DNA of 64,000 nt from Halocalculus aciditolerans. Lineage in GTDB: Archaea > Halobacteriota > Halobacteria > Halobacteriales > Halobacteriaceae. The notes beneath the pieces were generated by a model. It worked only from the letters and a program-made list of their open reading frames with translations, searched no databases and had not been told where the DNA came from. Location: assembly GCF_014647475.1 (NCBI RefSeq), contig NZ_BMPG01000002.1, positions 620,001-684,000 on the forward strand. The letters run 5' to 3'. The translations under genes and the position numbers were made by a program. Shown in pieces: positions 32,543 to 41,270 of the stretch (position 1 is its first letter; each line of letters starts with the position of its first letter).

Positions 32543-33887
32543 GGGTGAATGGGTCGGCGTGGTCGGGGAGGTCGTCGACGCGGTGGAAGGCGAACGCGCC
32601 GAGCGCGGCGGCAGCGCCCGCGCCGATGAGGAGCGCGTTCGGGGAGACGGCGTAGAGAGCGCCGCCGACGAGCGCGCTCGGGACGACCGCGGTGTTGCGG
32701 ACGGTTCGGTAGGCGTCGCCCGCGTTCGTGCCGGCGACGCCGGAGATGCCGTCGAAGAGCGCGTTGCGCGCGGGGAGCGCGAAGAAGCGCGTGCCGTAGA
32801 GCGCGAAGAGGCCGACGATGACGGCGAGGTGGGGGAGGTGGAGGGCGTCGGCGACGCCGGGGGAGACGAGGAGGAGGAGGGGGAAGGCGGCGGTGGCGAC
32901 GAGGGCGTACCGGAGGACGGCGCGGACGCCGAACTCGCGGACGAGCTCCTCGCCGGGGACGACGCCGGCGAGCGCGGTCGCGGCTTCGACGCCGATGAGG
33001 AGCGCGAAGACGGACGGGGGCGAGAAGTAGACGCCGAAGACGGTGGCGTCGAGGCCGAGGACGGTGACGACGTACATCACGAGGAAGAGGTGAATCATGC
33101 CGACGGCGAACTGCGCGAGGAGGTCGCCGACGAGGAGGGGTTCGAGCGAGTCGGGGACGGACGCGAGTTCCCCGCGGAGGGTGTCGAGCGTCGACGGGTC
33201 GCGGCCGTCGGTGCCGGTGGGGTCGCGGTCGACGACGGTGACCTGCGCGAGGACGGCGGTGAAGCCGAGCGCCGCGCCGAGCGCGACGAGGACGTGGAAG
33301 CCGGGGACGAAGGGGAGGAAGACGAAGAGCGCGACGACGGGGACGACGCCGAAGACGACGAGGAGGCGGCGGACGGATTCGTCGGATTCGAGGCCGGTGA
33401 CGAGGGGCTCGTAGGGGAGGCGGCGGCGGCCGGTGTCGAACTCGGCGGCGACGCCCTGGAGCTTCCAGAGGTGGATGAGGGCGAGGCCGACGAGCAGCCA
33501 GAACCAGCCGGGGCCGAGGTCGCCGGTCGTGGCGGCGAGTTCGGGGGCGGCGAGCCAGAGGAGGAGGCCGGCGACGGAGAGCGACCCGAGGACGAGGAGG
33601 ACGGCGGTGTCGTTCAGGTCGTCCGGGAACTCGCCGGCGAGGTAGGGGACGACGAGGCCGGCGAGCATCCCGGCGGAGCCGAACGCGCCGACGGCGACGG
33701 CGGACGCGCCGAGCGACATCAGGTGGAGGGAGACGAAGCGCATGGAGAGCTGGATGGAGAGGTCGTAGCCGAGGATGGCGACGGCGACGACGAGGAGTTC
33801 GGGCGGGATGGCGACGAACTCGCGGACGGAGGAGACGCCGACCAGCGGGTCGGAGAGCGGTTCGGGGTCGCGGTCGTCGGTCGCCAT
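32532..33887 (-). CDS. Major facilitator superfamily transporter
   Basis: A 451-residue protein with about 12 helices and a central hydrophilic stretch (DRDPTGTDGRDPSTLD). MFS-type pattern between helices 2 and 3 is weak (GSAGMLAGLVVPYLAGEFPDD). Its tail overlaps the start of oxidase subunit I, and its start directly abuts the stop of the YHS-containing permease, so the three are one operon: permease-MFS-oxidase. The substrate is unknown; a metal, siderophore or drug is conceivable. Confidence 0.83.
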   Translation of the reverse strand: MATDDRDPEPLSDPLVGVSSVREFVAIPPELLVVAVAILGYDLSIQLSMRFVSLHLMSLGASAVAVGAFGSAGMLAGLVVPYLAGEFPDDLNDTAVLLVLGSLSVAGLLLWLAAPELAATTGDLGPGWFWLLVGLALIHLWKLQGVAAEFDTGRRRLPYEPLVTGLESDESVRRLLVVFGVVPVVALFVFLPFVPGFHVLVALGAALGFTAVLAQVTVVDRDPTGTDGRDPSTLDTLRGELASVPDSLEPLLVGDLLAQFAVGMIHLFLVMYVVTVLGLDATVFGVYFSPPSVFALLIGVEAATALAGVVPGEELVREFGVRAVLRYALVATAAFPLLLLVSPGVADALHLPHLAVIVGLFALYGTRFFALPARNALFDGISGVAGTNAGDAYRTVRNTAVVPSALVGGALYAVSPNALLIGAGAAAALGAFAFHRVDDLPDHADPFTHAR

Positions 33888-35360
33888 CTACTTCCCGGCT
33901 CCCGCGGCGTCAGCGATGGCTCGGACGAGCTTCGCGAGCGCCTCCCAGACGGTGGAGAGCGCGCGGATGAAGAGGCGGACGCCGCGCGCGAGAAGCTGGA
34001 TGCCTTTCGCGACGCTCTGCACGGCAGAGGTAAGGAGGCGGAAGGCCCGCTGGAGCGCGGCGACGAGGTCGTCGAGGACGTTCGCGACGGCCGCGGCGAT
34101 CTCCTTCCCGCGGTCGACGTACGCCATCGCGGCGGGCGGGACGCCGGCGGCGATTTCGTTCACTTTGTCTTCGCCCCACGCGACGTACGCCTGGGCGACG
34201 AAGACGATAGTGAAGAGGAGGTTGAGCCAGAGCGTGTAGCCCTCGGGGGCGGTGCCGCCGACCTGTCCCTGTGCGGGCATCATGCCGAGGCCGGCGAAGA
34301 GGTAGTGCATGGCGACGCCGGCGACGACGGACGCGAAGCCGAACGTGACGAAGATGACGCCCGCCATCCGCGTGCCGTAGTACTTCCGGTAGGTGTTGAG
34401 GAGCGGGGGGATGAGGAGGTCGGCGTAGATGAAGGACATGATCGCGCCGAAGGGCGTGCCGGCCTGCCAGAGGACGAGCGCGAACGGGATGTTCCCGACG
34501 CTGCAGAGGAAGGTGACGATGCCGATGACGACGCCGAGAATCGCGCCGGTGACGACCCACGTGAAGCCGCCGTCGCCGCCGAAGAGCGCGAGCCACCAGG
34601 AGTTCGGGACGAACGCGGCGAGGAGGCTCGCGATGACGAACCCGATGAGGATGTCGTCCCAGAGCATATCCCACTCCTTCATCGTGTTCCGGGAGGCGTC
34701 CTTCCACCCCGAGACGCTCGTGGCTCTGTCCTGCCAGCCGCGTTCCTCGTCGGGGTTGCGGTCCATGTGCTTGTAGGAGTTCAGGCAGGAGCCACAGCAG
34801 AAGTACTTCGTCGCGCCGGTCTGCGGGTCGGTCCACGTGATGGTGTCGGGGTCGTCGGGGTCGGCGGACATCCCGCAGGTCGCGCACTCGACGTCCTCTA
34901 AGCTCATGAGGTTGTCGCGCGCGGCGTCGAACCAGGATTGGGGGACGAGCTTCTTCCAGGTGAGGGCGATGACGACGACGGCGACGACGCCGCCGGCGAT
35001 TTCGGCGGCGACGAACTGCCAGCCCATGAGAATCCAGAGGATGAGGAAGAGTTCGGCGACGAGGTCGGTCGCGGCGAACTGGTAGCCGGCGATGGAGGCT
35101 TCGGCGGACGCGCCCTTCTTGAAGAGGGATTTCGCGGTGGAGGTCGCGGCGAACGAGCACGAAGAGGAGGCCGCGCCGAGCGCGGTGCCGAGACCGATCT
35201 CCTCCCAGTCGTTCCCGCCGAGCCAGTCCGTCATCTGGTCTTCGGTGACGAACGTCTCGACGGCACCCGTGATGGTGAATCCGAGCGCGAGCGCCCACCA
35301 CGTGTCCCAGGCCATCCCGAAGAACGTCTGGAACGCGTCGATGATTTGTGAGAGTACCAT
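33888..35360 (-). CDS. COG0701-type permease with inserted YHS/TRASH-like metal site
   Basis: A 490-residue membrane protein of the DUF318/YraQ permease family: two repeated membrane halves with GAASSSCSFAATSTAKSLF in the first and FLCSVGNIPFALVLWQAG in the second. Between them (around residues 155-200) a soluble insert carries CATCGM and YFCCGSCLNSYKHM, a YHS/TRASH-type Cys site for a soft metal such as copper. The last 100 residues are repetitive amphipathic helices, a tail uncommon in the family. First gene of the operon with the MFS and oxidase genes. It may move a metal or metalloid; inference. Confidence 0.87.
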   Translation of the reverse strand: MVLSQIIDAFQTFFGMAWDTWWALALGFTITGAVETFVTEDQMTDWLGGNDWEEIGLGTALGAASSSCSFAATSTAKSLFKKGASAEASIAGYQFAATDLVAELFLILWILMGWQFVAAEIAGGVVAVVVIALTWKKLVPQSWFDAARDNLMSLEDVECATCGMSADPDDPDTITWTDPQTGATKYFCCGSCLNSYKHMDRNPDEERGWQDRATSVSGWKDASRNTMKEWDMLWDDILIGFVIASLLAAFVPNSWWLALFGGDGGFTWVVTGAILGVVIGIVTFLCSVGNIPFALVLWQAGTPFGAIMSFIYADLLIPPLLNTYRKYYGTRMAGVIFVTFGFASVVAGVAMHYLFAGLGMMPAQGQVGGTAPEGYTLWLNLLFTIVFVAQAYVAWGEDKVNEIAAGVPPAAMAYVDRGKEIAAAVANVLDDLVAALQRAFRLLTSAVQSVAKGIQLLARGVRLFIRALSTVWEALAKLVRAIADAAGAGK

Positions 35361-35456
35361 GTAGATTCCTGCCCGTGAGACACGGGGCTACTGATGGGTT
35401 TCTCTACCTCGTACTCCACTAAAAAACACGGGGCTATCGGTGGCGAAACGAACCCC

Positions 35457-36428
35457 TCAGTCCTGGCGTTCGATGATGGTTCCGTTCTCGCCGACGGCGA
35501 GCGCGGGCTGGGACGGCGAGGCGATGATGACGCCGTGGAGCGTGTCGTCCGCGGGCGTCGGAGACGCCCGCCAGCCGTCGGCCGTGAACTCGAAGACGGT
35601 GCCGGATTCGCCGCCGACGATGCCGTCGCGGCGCGTGCGGTCGACGGCGTAGAGCGTCTTCTCGCCGAGCCGGAGCGTCGACCAGTCGAAGCCGTCGAAC
35701 CGGTAGAGGGAGCCGGTGCCGCCGGCGACGTCGATGGTGTTCGTCGCGACGGCGGAGATGTCGTGGAGCGCGACGTCGGCGTTCGGGATGCCGATCTGCC
35801 GCCAGTCGCGGCCGCCGTTCACGGACTCGTAGACCGCGCCGCCGGTGTCGGCGACGTAGCCGAAGCCGTGGACGTCGAAGACGATGGCGGGCGCGGTGGA
35901 GCCGCCGCCGGGCTTCGTGACTGCGTCCGCCCACGTCATCTCGCCGTCGTTATTCGAGCCGACGAGGAGCTCCCCGGAGCTGTTCACGAGGTAGACGTAC
36001 TCCTGCCCGGCGAGGCCGACGACGGCGACGTCCTCCCACGAGGACGTGATGTCGTTCGGCTGCGAGTAGTCCGTCATCGACTGAGTAACCGTATTCCACA
36101 TGCCGATGGTGCCGCTGCCGCCGCAGAACCAGACGTTCCCGCCGTTGTCGGTCGTCGCCGCGCCGACGAGGCTGCTCTGGAGGGCGTGCGGGCCGTTCTC
36201 GACGACGCGCTGCCAGCCCTGGTCGCCGCCGCCGCGGCGGAGGACGAGTCCGCTCTCGCCGACGGCGTAGGGCGCGTCGTTCCCGACGACGACGTCGTAG
36301 AGAGCGCTGCTCGTGTTCGACTGGACGTGCTCCCAGGGCGTCGCGCTCGCGCTCCGGGTCGTGCAGCCGGCGAGCGCGCCCGCTCCCGCGAGGCCGCTGG
36401 CGAGGAACGCGCGGCGGGAGGAGTCCAT
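35457..36428 (-). CDS. Tat-exported lipoprotein with seven beta-propeller-like repeats
   Basis: A 323-residue protein beginning SSRRAFLASGLAGAGALAGC: twin-arginine motif, short hydrophobic core and lipobox Cys. The rest has seven repeats, each ending in a GxxG hairpin (GESGLV, GGSGTI, NSSGEL, ADTGGAV, GGTGSL, GGESGTV, GENGTI) and often an aromatic NGGRDW or FDW, resembling YCF48/photosystem-assembly propellers. It would sit on the outer face of the membrane. Function unknown; neighbours on both sides are membrane proteins. Confidence 0.83.
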   Translation of the reverse strand: MDSSRRAFLASGLAGAGALAGCTTRSASATPWEHVQSNTSSALYDVVVGNDAPYAVGESGLVLRRGGGDQGWQRVVENGPHALQSSLVGAATTDNGGNVWFCGGSGTIGMWNTVTQSMTDYSQPNDITSSWEDVAVVGLAGQEYVYLVNSSGELLVGSNNDGEMTWADAVTKPGGGSTAPAIVFDVHGFGYVADTGGAVYESVNGGRDWRQIGIPNADVALHDISAVATNTIDVAGGTGSLYRFDGFDWSTLRLGEKTLYAVDRTRRDGIVGGESGTVFEFTADGWRASPTPADDTLHGVIIASPSQPALAVGENGTIIERQD

Positions 36429-36569
36429 TGACTACCGTTGCTTACCGCGCGAAGTTACGTGAAAACACCGGTCCACGGGATGGGAGCGGGACGGTGACGG
36501 GCGGGGGACAGAATGCCCGTGGGGCGGTGACGGAGCGGGGGCAAGGCCGTCAGAGCGCGATTGTCGGGG

Positions 36570-37700
36570 TCAGCGGAGGTGGCCGGGGCGTTCGCCCTGC
36601 GGGGTGAACGCGCCGGGGGCGGACGTCCGCTTGACGATGGTGGCGACGCGGATGGTGTGCGCGAAGAGGATGGAGAACGGGAGGAAGGCGAGGCCGAGGG
36701 AGAAGCTGACGAGGAAGAGGAGCGGCGTCGCGTCGACGATGGGCGGGTAGCCGGACGCGTAGATCATGATGATGAAGATGCTCATGACGAAGGCGGAGAT
36801 GCCGGAGTACGCGAGGTAGCGTGAGAGCGCGGAGAGCTCCTGCTGGAGGTAGACGATTTTGAAGTACTGGCGGGCGACGTCGGCGGAGACGAGGAGGTCC
36901 TGGAGGTCGGAGAGCGTTTCCTCGGCGTCCTCGGAGAGGTCGTCGGCGTGCTCGAAGCTGAGTTCGCGCGCCCGGTTGATGTCGCGGGAGTACTCGTCGT
37001 TGACCATCGGGAGGAGGACGGAGAAGATGCTCGCGTCGCCCTGCGCGAGCTCGGTCTCGATGTGGTCCATGTCTTCGAGGATGCGGCCGACGTAGTCGGC
37101 GACGTCGTCGCGGGTGTCGTCGGGGGCGTCTTCGACCTGTTCGACGAGGCGGTGGCCGCGGTCCTGGACGGTGTCGACGATGAGCGCGAGGAAGCCGGCG
37201 GGGTCGGTGGGGGAGACGGTGACGCGGGAGAGAGTTTCGACGTTCTCGCGGAACTCCTCGACGTCCGCGATGCGGTCGCGGAGGCCCTCCGGCGTGCCGA
37301 ACAGCCGGCTGATGGTGAGGCTGTTGATGGCGATGACGATGGGGACGAAGGAGAACAGCCCGGCGTTAATGGTAGAGAACATGTTCGTGACGAAGCCGGA
37401 CTCGCGGACGCCGATGATGCCGAGGAGGCCGGCGGCGAAGGTGAAGAGGACGAGCGCGCCGACCATCGCGCCGACGATGTGCCAGCGGTTGCCGGCGAGG
37501 AGGAGCCAGTGGTGGGCGTCGCGGCGGCGTTCCTCGTTGGTGAGGAGCGCGCCGCCGGCGATGACGCCGACGCCGGTGAGGCGCGCGAGGACGCGGATGG
37601 CGACGAGGCCGAGGCGCGCGGCGACGTGCACCCAGCCGAGGAGGATGGTGAGCGCGGCGGAGAGAACGTGCGAGGATTTGAGTTTGTCGAGCAGACCCAT
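36570..37700 (-). CDS. Membrane protein with central helical domain, unknown function
   Basis: A 376-residue protein: an N-terminal amphipathic region, two helices (near 70-95 and 105-125), a long acidic helical middle (150-290) and two helices near the C-terminus. The middle looks like an extended cytoplasmic coiled-coil or four-helix domain (DDTRDDVADYVGRILEDMD). It starts one base after the stop of the DUF389 gene, so they are co-translated. No family recognised. Confidence 0.75.
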   Translation of the reverse strand: MGLLDKLKSSHVLSAALTILLGWVHVAARLGLVAIRVLARLTGVGVIAGGALLTNEERRRDAHHWLLLAGNRWHIVGAMVGALVLFTFAAGLLGIIGVRESGFVTNMFSTINAGLFSFVPIVIAINSLTISRLFGTPEGLRDRIADVEEFRENVETLSRVTVSPTDPAGFLALIVDTVQDRGHRLVEQVEDAPDDTRDDVADYVGRILEDMDHIETELAQGDASIFSVLLPMVNDEYSRDINRARELSFEHADDLSEDAEETLSDLQDLLVSADVARQYFKIVYLQQELSALSRYLAYSGISAFVMSIFIIMIYASGYPPIVDATPLLFLVSFSLGLAFLPFSILFAHTIRVATIVKRTSAPGAFTPQGERPGHLR

Positions 37701-37701
37701 A

Positions 37702-38760
37702 TCAGATCCCCGGGAGGTCTGTGAGCCCGCTCCCGTGAGCGAGTATCGTCAGTCCGAGCGCGAGCGAGCCGAGCATCGTGATGATGACGAGCACGCGCCG
37801 AAGGATAGTGCTTCGGGTCGACCGTCGCGGGTTCCACGCGGTCTCGTGATACCCGAGGTACCAGAGGCTGAGCGTCGCGCCGAGGTTGATGGAGAAGAGG
37901 TTGACGAGGACGACGGTGGCGGAGCCGAGCGCCGCCCAGAACTGGAAGTAGGCGAGGCCGACGGCCATGATGGCGATGGGCGGGACGAGGGCGGCGGCCA
38001 TCATGACGCCGACGAGTTCGACGGTGCCGGAGGTGGACATGCTGATAGCGCCGGCGACGCCCGCGCCGACGGCGACCACGATGATGAGGACGGCGGGGCT
38101 GGTGTAGTTCGACATCTCGAGTATCCGGGAGACGCCGCCGCTCGGCGCGAGGTCGGCGCGTTTCGCGAGGAAGGCGAAGGCGACGGAGACGAGGACGGCG
38201 ACGCCGCCGCCGGCGAGCTGATGGCGGGCGGCGCGGAGGAAGAGCCGTTCGTCGTCGATGACGGTGGCGACGCTCGTCGCCATCGGCGGGCCGATGAGCG
38301 GCGCGATGACCATGGAGCCGACGAGGACGGACACGGAGTCGAGGAGGACGCCGGCGGTCGCGACGATGGCGGCGATGGCGGTGAGGATGGTGTAGATGGC
38401 GAGGTCGGGGAGCATATCGGAGGCGCGCGAGTGGAGTTCGTCGCGGCTGATGCGCGCCGGGCCGTCGGGCTCCCGGAAGTCCGAGTTCGACCCGGAGTCG
38501 AGCCGGGGCGAGGTGACGGTCTCGGGGTCGGTGACGATGGTGTAGACGCTCTCCGCGCTCCGCTGGTCGGGGAGGCGGGTGTCGATGTACTTCTGAATCC
38601 GCTCGACCTGCGTGACGGGAACGGTGAACGTCACCATCGCGTCGTCCTTCCGGCCGTGCGTCTGGTCGGAGACGGCGAAGTCGACGTTCTTCACTTCGAG
38701 GGCGTCGGTGACGGTGTCGAGCGCGGCGTCGGAGAGGATGATCATCTCGACTTTCCGCAT
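37702..38760 (-). CDS. DUF389 (TIGR00341) membrane protein
   Basis: A 352-residue protein. Residues 1-100 are a soluble ferredoxin-like alpha-beta domain (VEMIILSDAALDTVTDALEVK), and the rest forms six helices with MVIAPLIGPPMATS and AALVPPIAIMAVGL, the DUF389 signatures. The ATG at 38760 is preferred to a GTG five codons earlier by analogy with family members that begin with MR(x)VE/QV. Role unknown; transport has been suggested for the family without proof. Upstream of the coupled 376-residue membrane gene. Confidence 0.88.
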   Translation of the reverse strand: MRKVEMIILSDAALDTVTDALEVKNVDFAVSDQTHGRKDDAMVTFTVPVTQVERIQKYIDTRLPDQRSAESVYTIVTDPETVTSPRLDSGSNSDFREPDGPARISRDELHSRASDMLPDLAIYTILTAIAAIVATAGVLLDSVSVLVGSMVIAPLIGPPMATSVATVIDDERLFLRAARHQLAGGGVAVLVSVAFAFLAKRADLAPSGGVSRILEMSNYTSPAVLIIVVAVGAGVAGAISMSTSGTVELVGVMMAAALVPPIAIMAVGLAYFQFWAALGSATVVLVNLFSINLGATLSLWYLGYHETAWNPRRSTRSTILRRVLVIITMLGSLALGLTILAHGSGLTDLPGI

Positions 38761-38796
38761 GTCCTGGCGGGCCACGTCAGCGTCCTCCGGTCCCCG

Positions 38797-39297
38797 TCAC
38801 GGGACGATGAGGCGGGCCGCGTCGAAGGCGTCGTCGAACGTCCGCTCGTAGAGGCGGGCGACGAGCGCGCGGAACGCGGCGAGTTGGTCGGTGTCGGTGC
38901 AGTCGTCGTCGTCGGCGGCGCAGACGCCGGTGATGTCGCCGTCGAGTTCGTAGCGGAGGCGGCCGCCGCAGCGCGTGCAGCGCGGTTCGACCTGCGCGTG
39001 CATCCAGTCGGCGTCGTAGCCGACGGAGTCGAGACGGCCGTAGAGGGCGTACCAGCGGACGACGTCCCAGGTCTCGCGACCGGTCGCGGTCGCGGCGAGG
39101 CGCGTGAGCGCGCCGTCGACGCGCCGGTAGAGGACGGGGTCGGGGTCCGCGTGGTCGCCGTGGACGCGGCGGAACTGGTCGGTGAGCGTGGCGGTGGCGG
39201 ACCGGCGGCCGCCCGCGAACGTGTCCGCCGCGGGGTTCGGGCCGGGTCGGGCGGGCGTCGTGTCGTCGCCGCTTGGAACGGCGTCGTGTCGTGTCAT
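38797..39297 (-). CDS. Zinc-ribbon protein of unknown function
   Basis: A 166-residue soluble protein. A disordered Pro/Thr-rich N-terminus is followed by a helical segment (WDVVRWYALYGRLDSVGYD) and a zinc ribbon: CTRCGG then GVCAADDDDC. The C-terminal helix contains YERTFDDAFDAARL. Possibly in one unit with the DUF389 gene 36 bp downstream. No family recognised. Confidence 0.65.
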   Translation of the reverse strand: MTRHDAVPSGDDTTPARPGPNPAADTFAGGRRSATATLTDQFRRVHGDHADPDPVLYRRVDGALTRLAATATGRETWDVVRWYALYGRLDSVGYDADWMHAQVEPRCTRCGGRLRYELDGDITGVCAADDDDCTDTDQLAAFRALVARLYERTFDDAFDAARLIVP

Positions 39298-39472
39298 TGT
39301 AGGGCAGCGCTCCGGCGGGCGGGCCGAGGTCCACGCGACCGACGTATCGCCCCGCCCGAGGTCACGTCACCACCTTCGACGCCACACCGTAAAAACAAAA
39401 CGGCCAGTATGTGAAACAAATACGCATCGTCGGCCTCGGAGCTTTTACGTGAACCTCTCGTAGTCATCGCCG
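39298..39472. promoter_or_regulatory. Divergent promoter region before the KhtT-like gene
   Basis: 175 bp without a gene, shared by a zinc-ribbon gene (minus) and the antiporter pair (plus). An A/T-rich stretch with CCGTAAAAACAAAAC at about 39389 and TTTTACGTGAAC at about 39444, some 25 bp before the plus-strand ATG, is the likely TATA region of the antiporter operon. Confidence 0.4.
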
Positions 39473-39952
39473 ATGACGGTCTACGAGACGGACGTCCCCG
39501 GCGTCGGGAAGAAGTACGAGCTCGAACGCCGCGGCGGTGAGCGCCTCGTCGTCCTCGTCCACCACGACGGGAAGCGCGAGCTCTTCCGCCGCCCCGACGA
39601 CGACAGCGACAGCGAGAAACTCCTCGACGTCGACGGACCGAACGCGCGGAAACTCGGCTCCATCCTCGAAGGCGCGTACTTCCAGCCCGTCGAAGCGGAT
39701 AGTCCCGGAGTCCCCCTCGGCGAGAGCATCATCGACTGGACGACAGTCGAGGAGGAGTCGCCGCTCGTCGGCCACACGCTCCGCGACGTCGACCTCGAAG
39801 AGCGGACGGGCGGAACGCTGGTCGCGCTCCAGCGCGGGACGCACACGATGGGGAACCCCGACTCGGATACGCGCCTCGAAGCCGGCGACGTCCTCGTCGT
39901 CGTCGGGTCGCGGAACAGCCAGGAAGCGGTCGCCGACCTCGTCCGCCCCTAG
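39473..39952 (+). CDS. KhtT-like regulatory subunit with RCK-C (TrkA-C) domain
   Basis: A 159-residue cytoplasmic protein. The N-terminal part (1-70) is a small beta-rich domain (GVGKKYELERRGGERLVVLVHHDGKRE), and residues 75-157 are an RCK-C fold (GHTLRDVDLEERTGGTLVALQRG, RLEAGDVLVVVGS). The same order as KhtT of Bacillus, which gates the K+/H+ antiporter KhtU in response to pH and c-di-AMP. Two bases separate it from the antiporter gene. Confidence 0.87.
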   Translation: MTVYETDVPGVGKKYELERRGGERLVVLVHHDGKRELFRRPDDDSDSEKLLDVDGPNARKLGSILEGAYFQPVEADSPGVPLGESIIDWTTVEEESPLVGHTLRDVDLEERTGGTLVALQRGTHTMGNPDSDTRLEAGDVLVVVGSRNSQEAVADLVRP

Positions 39953-39954
39953 TC

Positions 39955-41163
39955 GTGTCCGTCCTCGTCCAGACCGGCGCGATGCTCCTGCTCGTCGCGG
40001 TCGCCGGGTCACTCGCCGACCGCTTCGGACAGTCCGTCATCCCCGCCTACCTCGCCGCCGGCGTCGTCCTCGGCCCCTACCCGCCTACCGAACTCTTCGG
40101 CTTCCCGACGACGTTCACGCCCGACGAGGCCGCCGTCACGCTCTTCCACGAACTCGGACTCGTCCTCCTCCTGTTCTTCCTCGGCCTCCACGTCGACCTC
40201 GCGGACGTCTTCGCCGACGCGCGCCGCGTCCTCTCCGCCGGCGGCATCGACCTCGTCGTCAACGGCGGGCTCGGCGTGCTTCTCGGCGTCGCCTTCGGCT
40301 ACGACCCGGTCTCCACGCTCGTCATCGCCGGCGTCGTCTACATCTCCTCCAGCGCCATCATCACGAAGAGCCTCCTCGACGTCGGCTGGATCGCGAACCC
40401 GGAGAGCGACCCGATACTGGGCACGCTCGTCGTCGAAGACCTCGTCATCGCCGTCTACCTCACGCTCCTCTCCGCGGTCGTCCTCGGCGGCGGCACCGTC
40501 GAGGGCGTCGCCGTCTCCCTCGCCAAGGGCTTCGGCTTCCTCGCCGTCGTCGCCGCCGTCGGCTGGTACGGCACCGACTACGTCGAACGCGCCGTCACCA
40601 CCGAACGCGACGAACTCCTCTTGCTCCGCGTGCTCGCCGTCACCGTCCTCGTCGCCGGCCTCGCCGTCCAGTTCGACATCAGCGAGGCCGTCGCCGCGTT
40701 CTTCGTCGGCGGCGCGCTCGCCCAAACGGACGAGAAAGACCGCATCGAGCACATCATGTCGCCCGCCCGCGACCTCTTCGCGGCGCTCTTCTTCGTCGCC
40801 GTCGGCCTCCACGCCGACGTCCGCGCCATCGGCGACGCGCTCCCCCTCCTCGTCGCCGCTATCGTCGCCTCGGTCGCCGGGAAGCTCGCGTCCGGCTACC
40901 TCTCCGGGCGCGTCTACGGACTCACCGAGCGCCGGTCCGCGCGCGTCGGCGCTGCCCTCGTCACCCGCGGCGAGTTCAGCCTCGTCCTCGCCTCCCTCGC
41001 GATGAGCGCCGACGCCGTCGCGAACGGCGTCGCCGAGTTCGCCATCGCCTACACGCTCGTCATGGCGCTCCTCGGCACGACGCTCACCCGCTACGAGGGA
41101 CGCATCGCCGGCCTCGTCGGACGCCACACCGACGCCACGACACAGTCGAGCGCCGCGTCCTAG
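39955..41163 (+). CDS. KhtU-like cation:proton antiporter (CPA2/Kef type)
   Basis: A 402-residue membrane protein with about 12 helices from a GTG start. Kef-type features include VVLGPYPP, HELGLVLLLFFLGLHVDL, and VVEDLVIAVYLTLLS, which contains the ion-binding acidic residue of helix 6. A late VTRGEFSLVLASL matches the CPA2 helix. No C-terminal TrkA domain is fused, as expected when KhtT is separate. It would export K+ for H+ and work with the KhtT-like subunit. Confidence 0.9.
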   Translation: MSVLVQTGAMLLLVAVAGSLADRFGQSVIPAYLAAGVVLGPYPPTELFGFPTTFTPDEAAVTLFHELGLVLLLFFLGLHVDLADVFADARRVLSAGGIDLVVNGGLGVLLGVAFGYDPVSTLVIAGVVYISSSAIITKSLLDVGWIANPESDPILGTLVVEDLVIAVYLTLLSAVVLGGGTVEGVAVSLAKGFGFLAVVAAVGWYGTDYVERAVTTERDELLLLRVLAVTVLVAGLAVQFDISEAVAAFFVGGALAQTDEKDRIEHIMSPARDLFAALFFVAVGLHADVRAIGDALPLLVAAIVASVAGKLASGYLSGRVYGLTERRSARVGAALVTRGEFSLVLASLAMSADAVANGVAEFAIAYTLVMALLGTTLTRYEGRIAGLVGRHTDATTQSSAAS

Positions 41164-41171
41164 ACCTCACC

Positions 41172-41270
41172 TCAGCCCTCGCGCTCCGCGTCGCCGAGGG
41201 CGGTCTGGTCGACTTCGACCGGCTGGTAGTCGGCGAGCGCCTCCAAGACGCGCACCTCGACGTCGTCCAT
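41172..41270 (-). CDS. Possible 32-residue acidic small protein
   Basis: A short ORF with MDDVEVRVLEALADYQPVEV at its start and an acidic C-terminus. Composition is haloarchaeal (many Asp/Glu). It converges with the antiporter gene by nine bases. No ribosome site is evident and no homologue is recognised. It could be a real small protein or the remnant of a longer gene. Confidence 0.3.
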   Translation of the reverse strand: MDDVEVRVLEALADYQPVEVDQTALGDAEREG

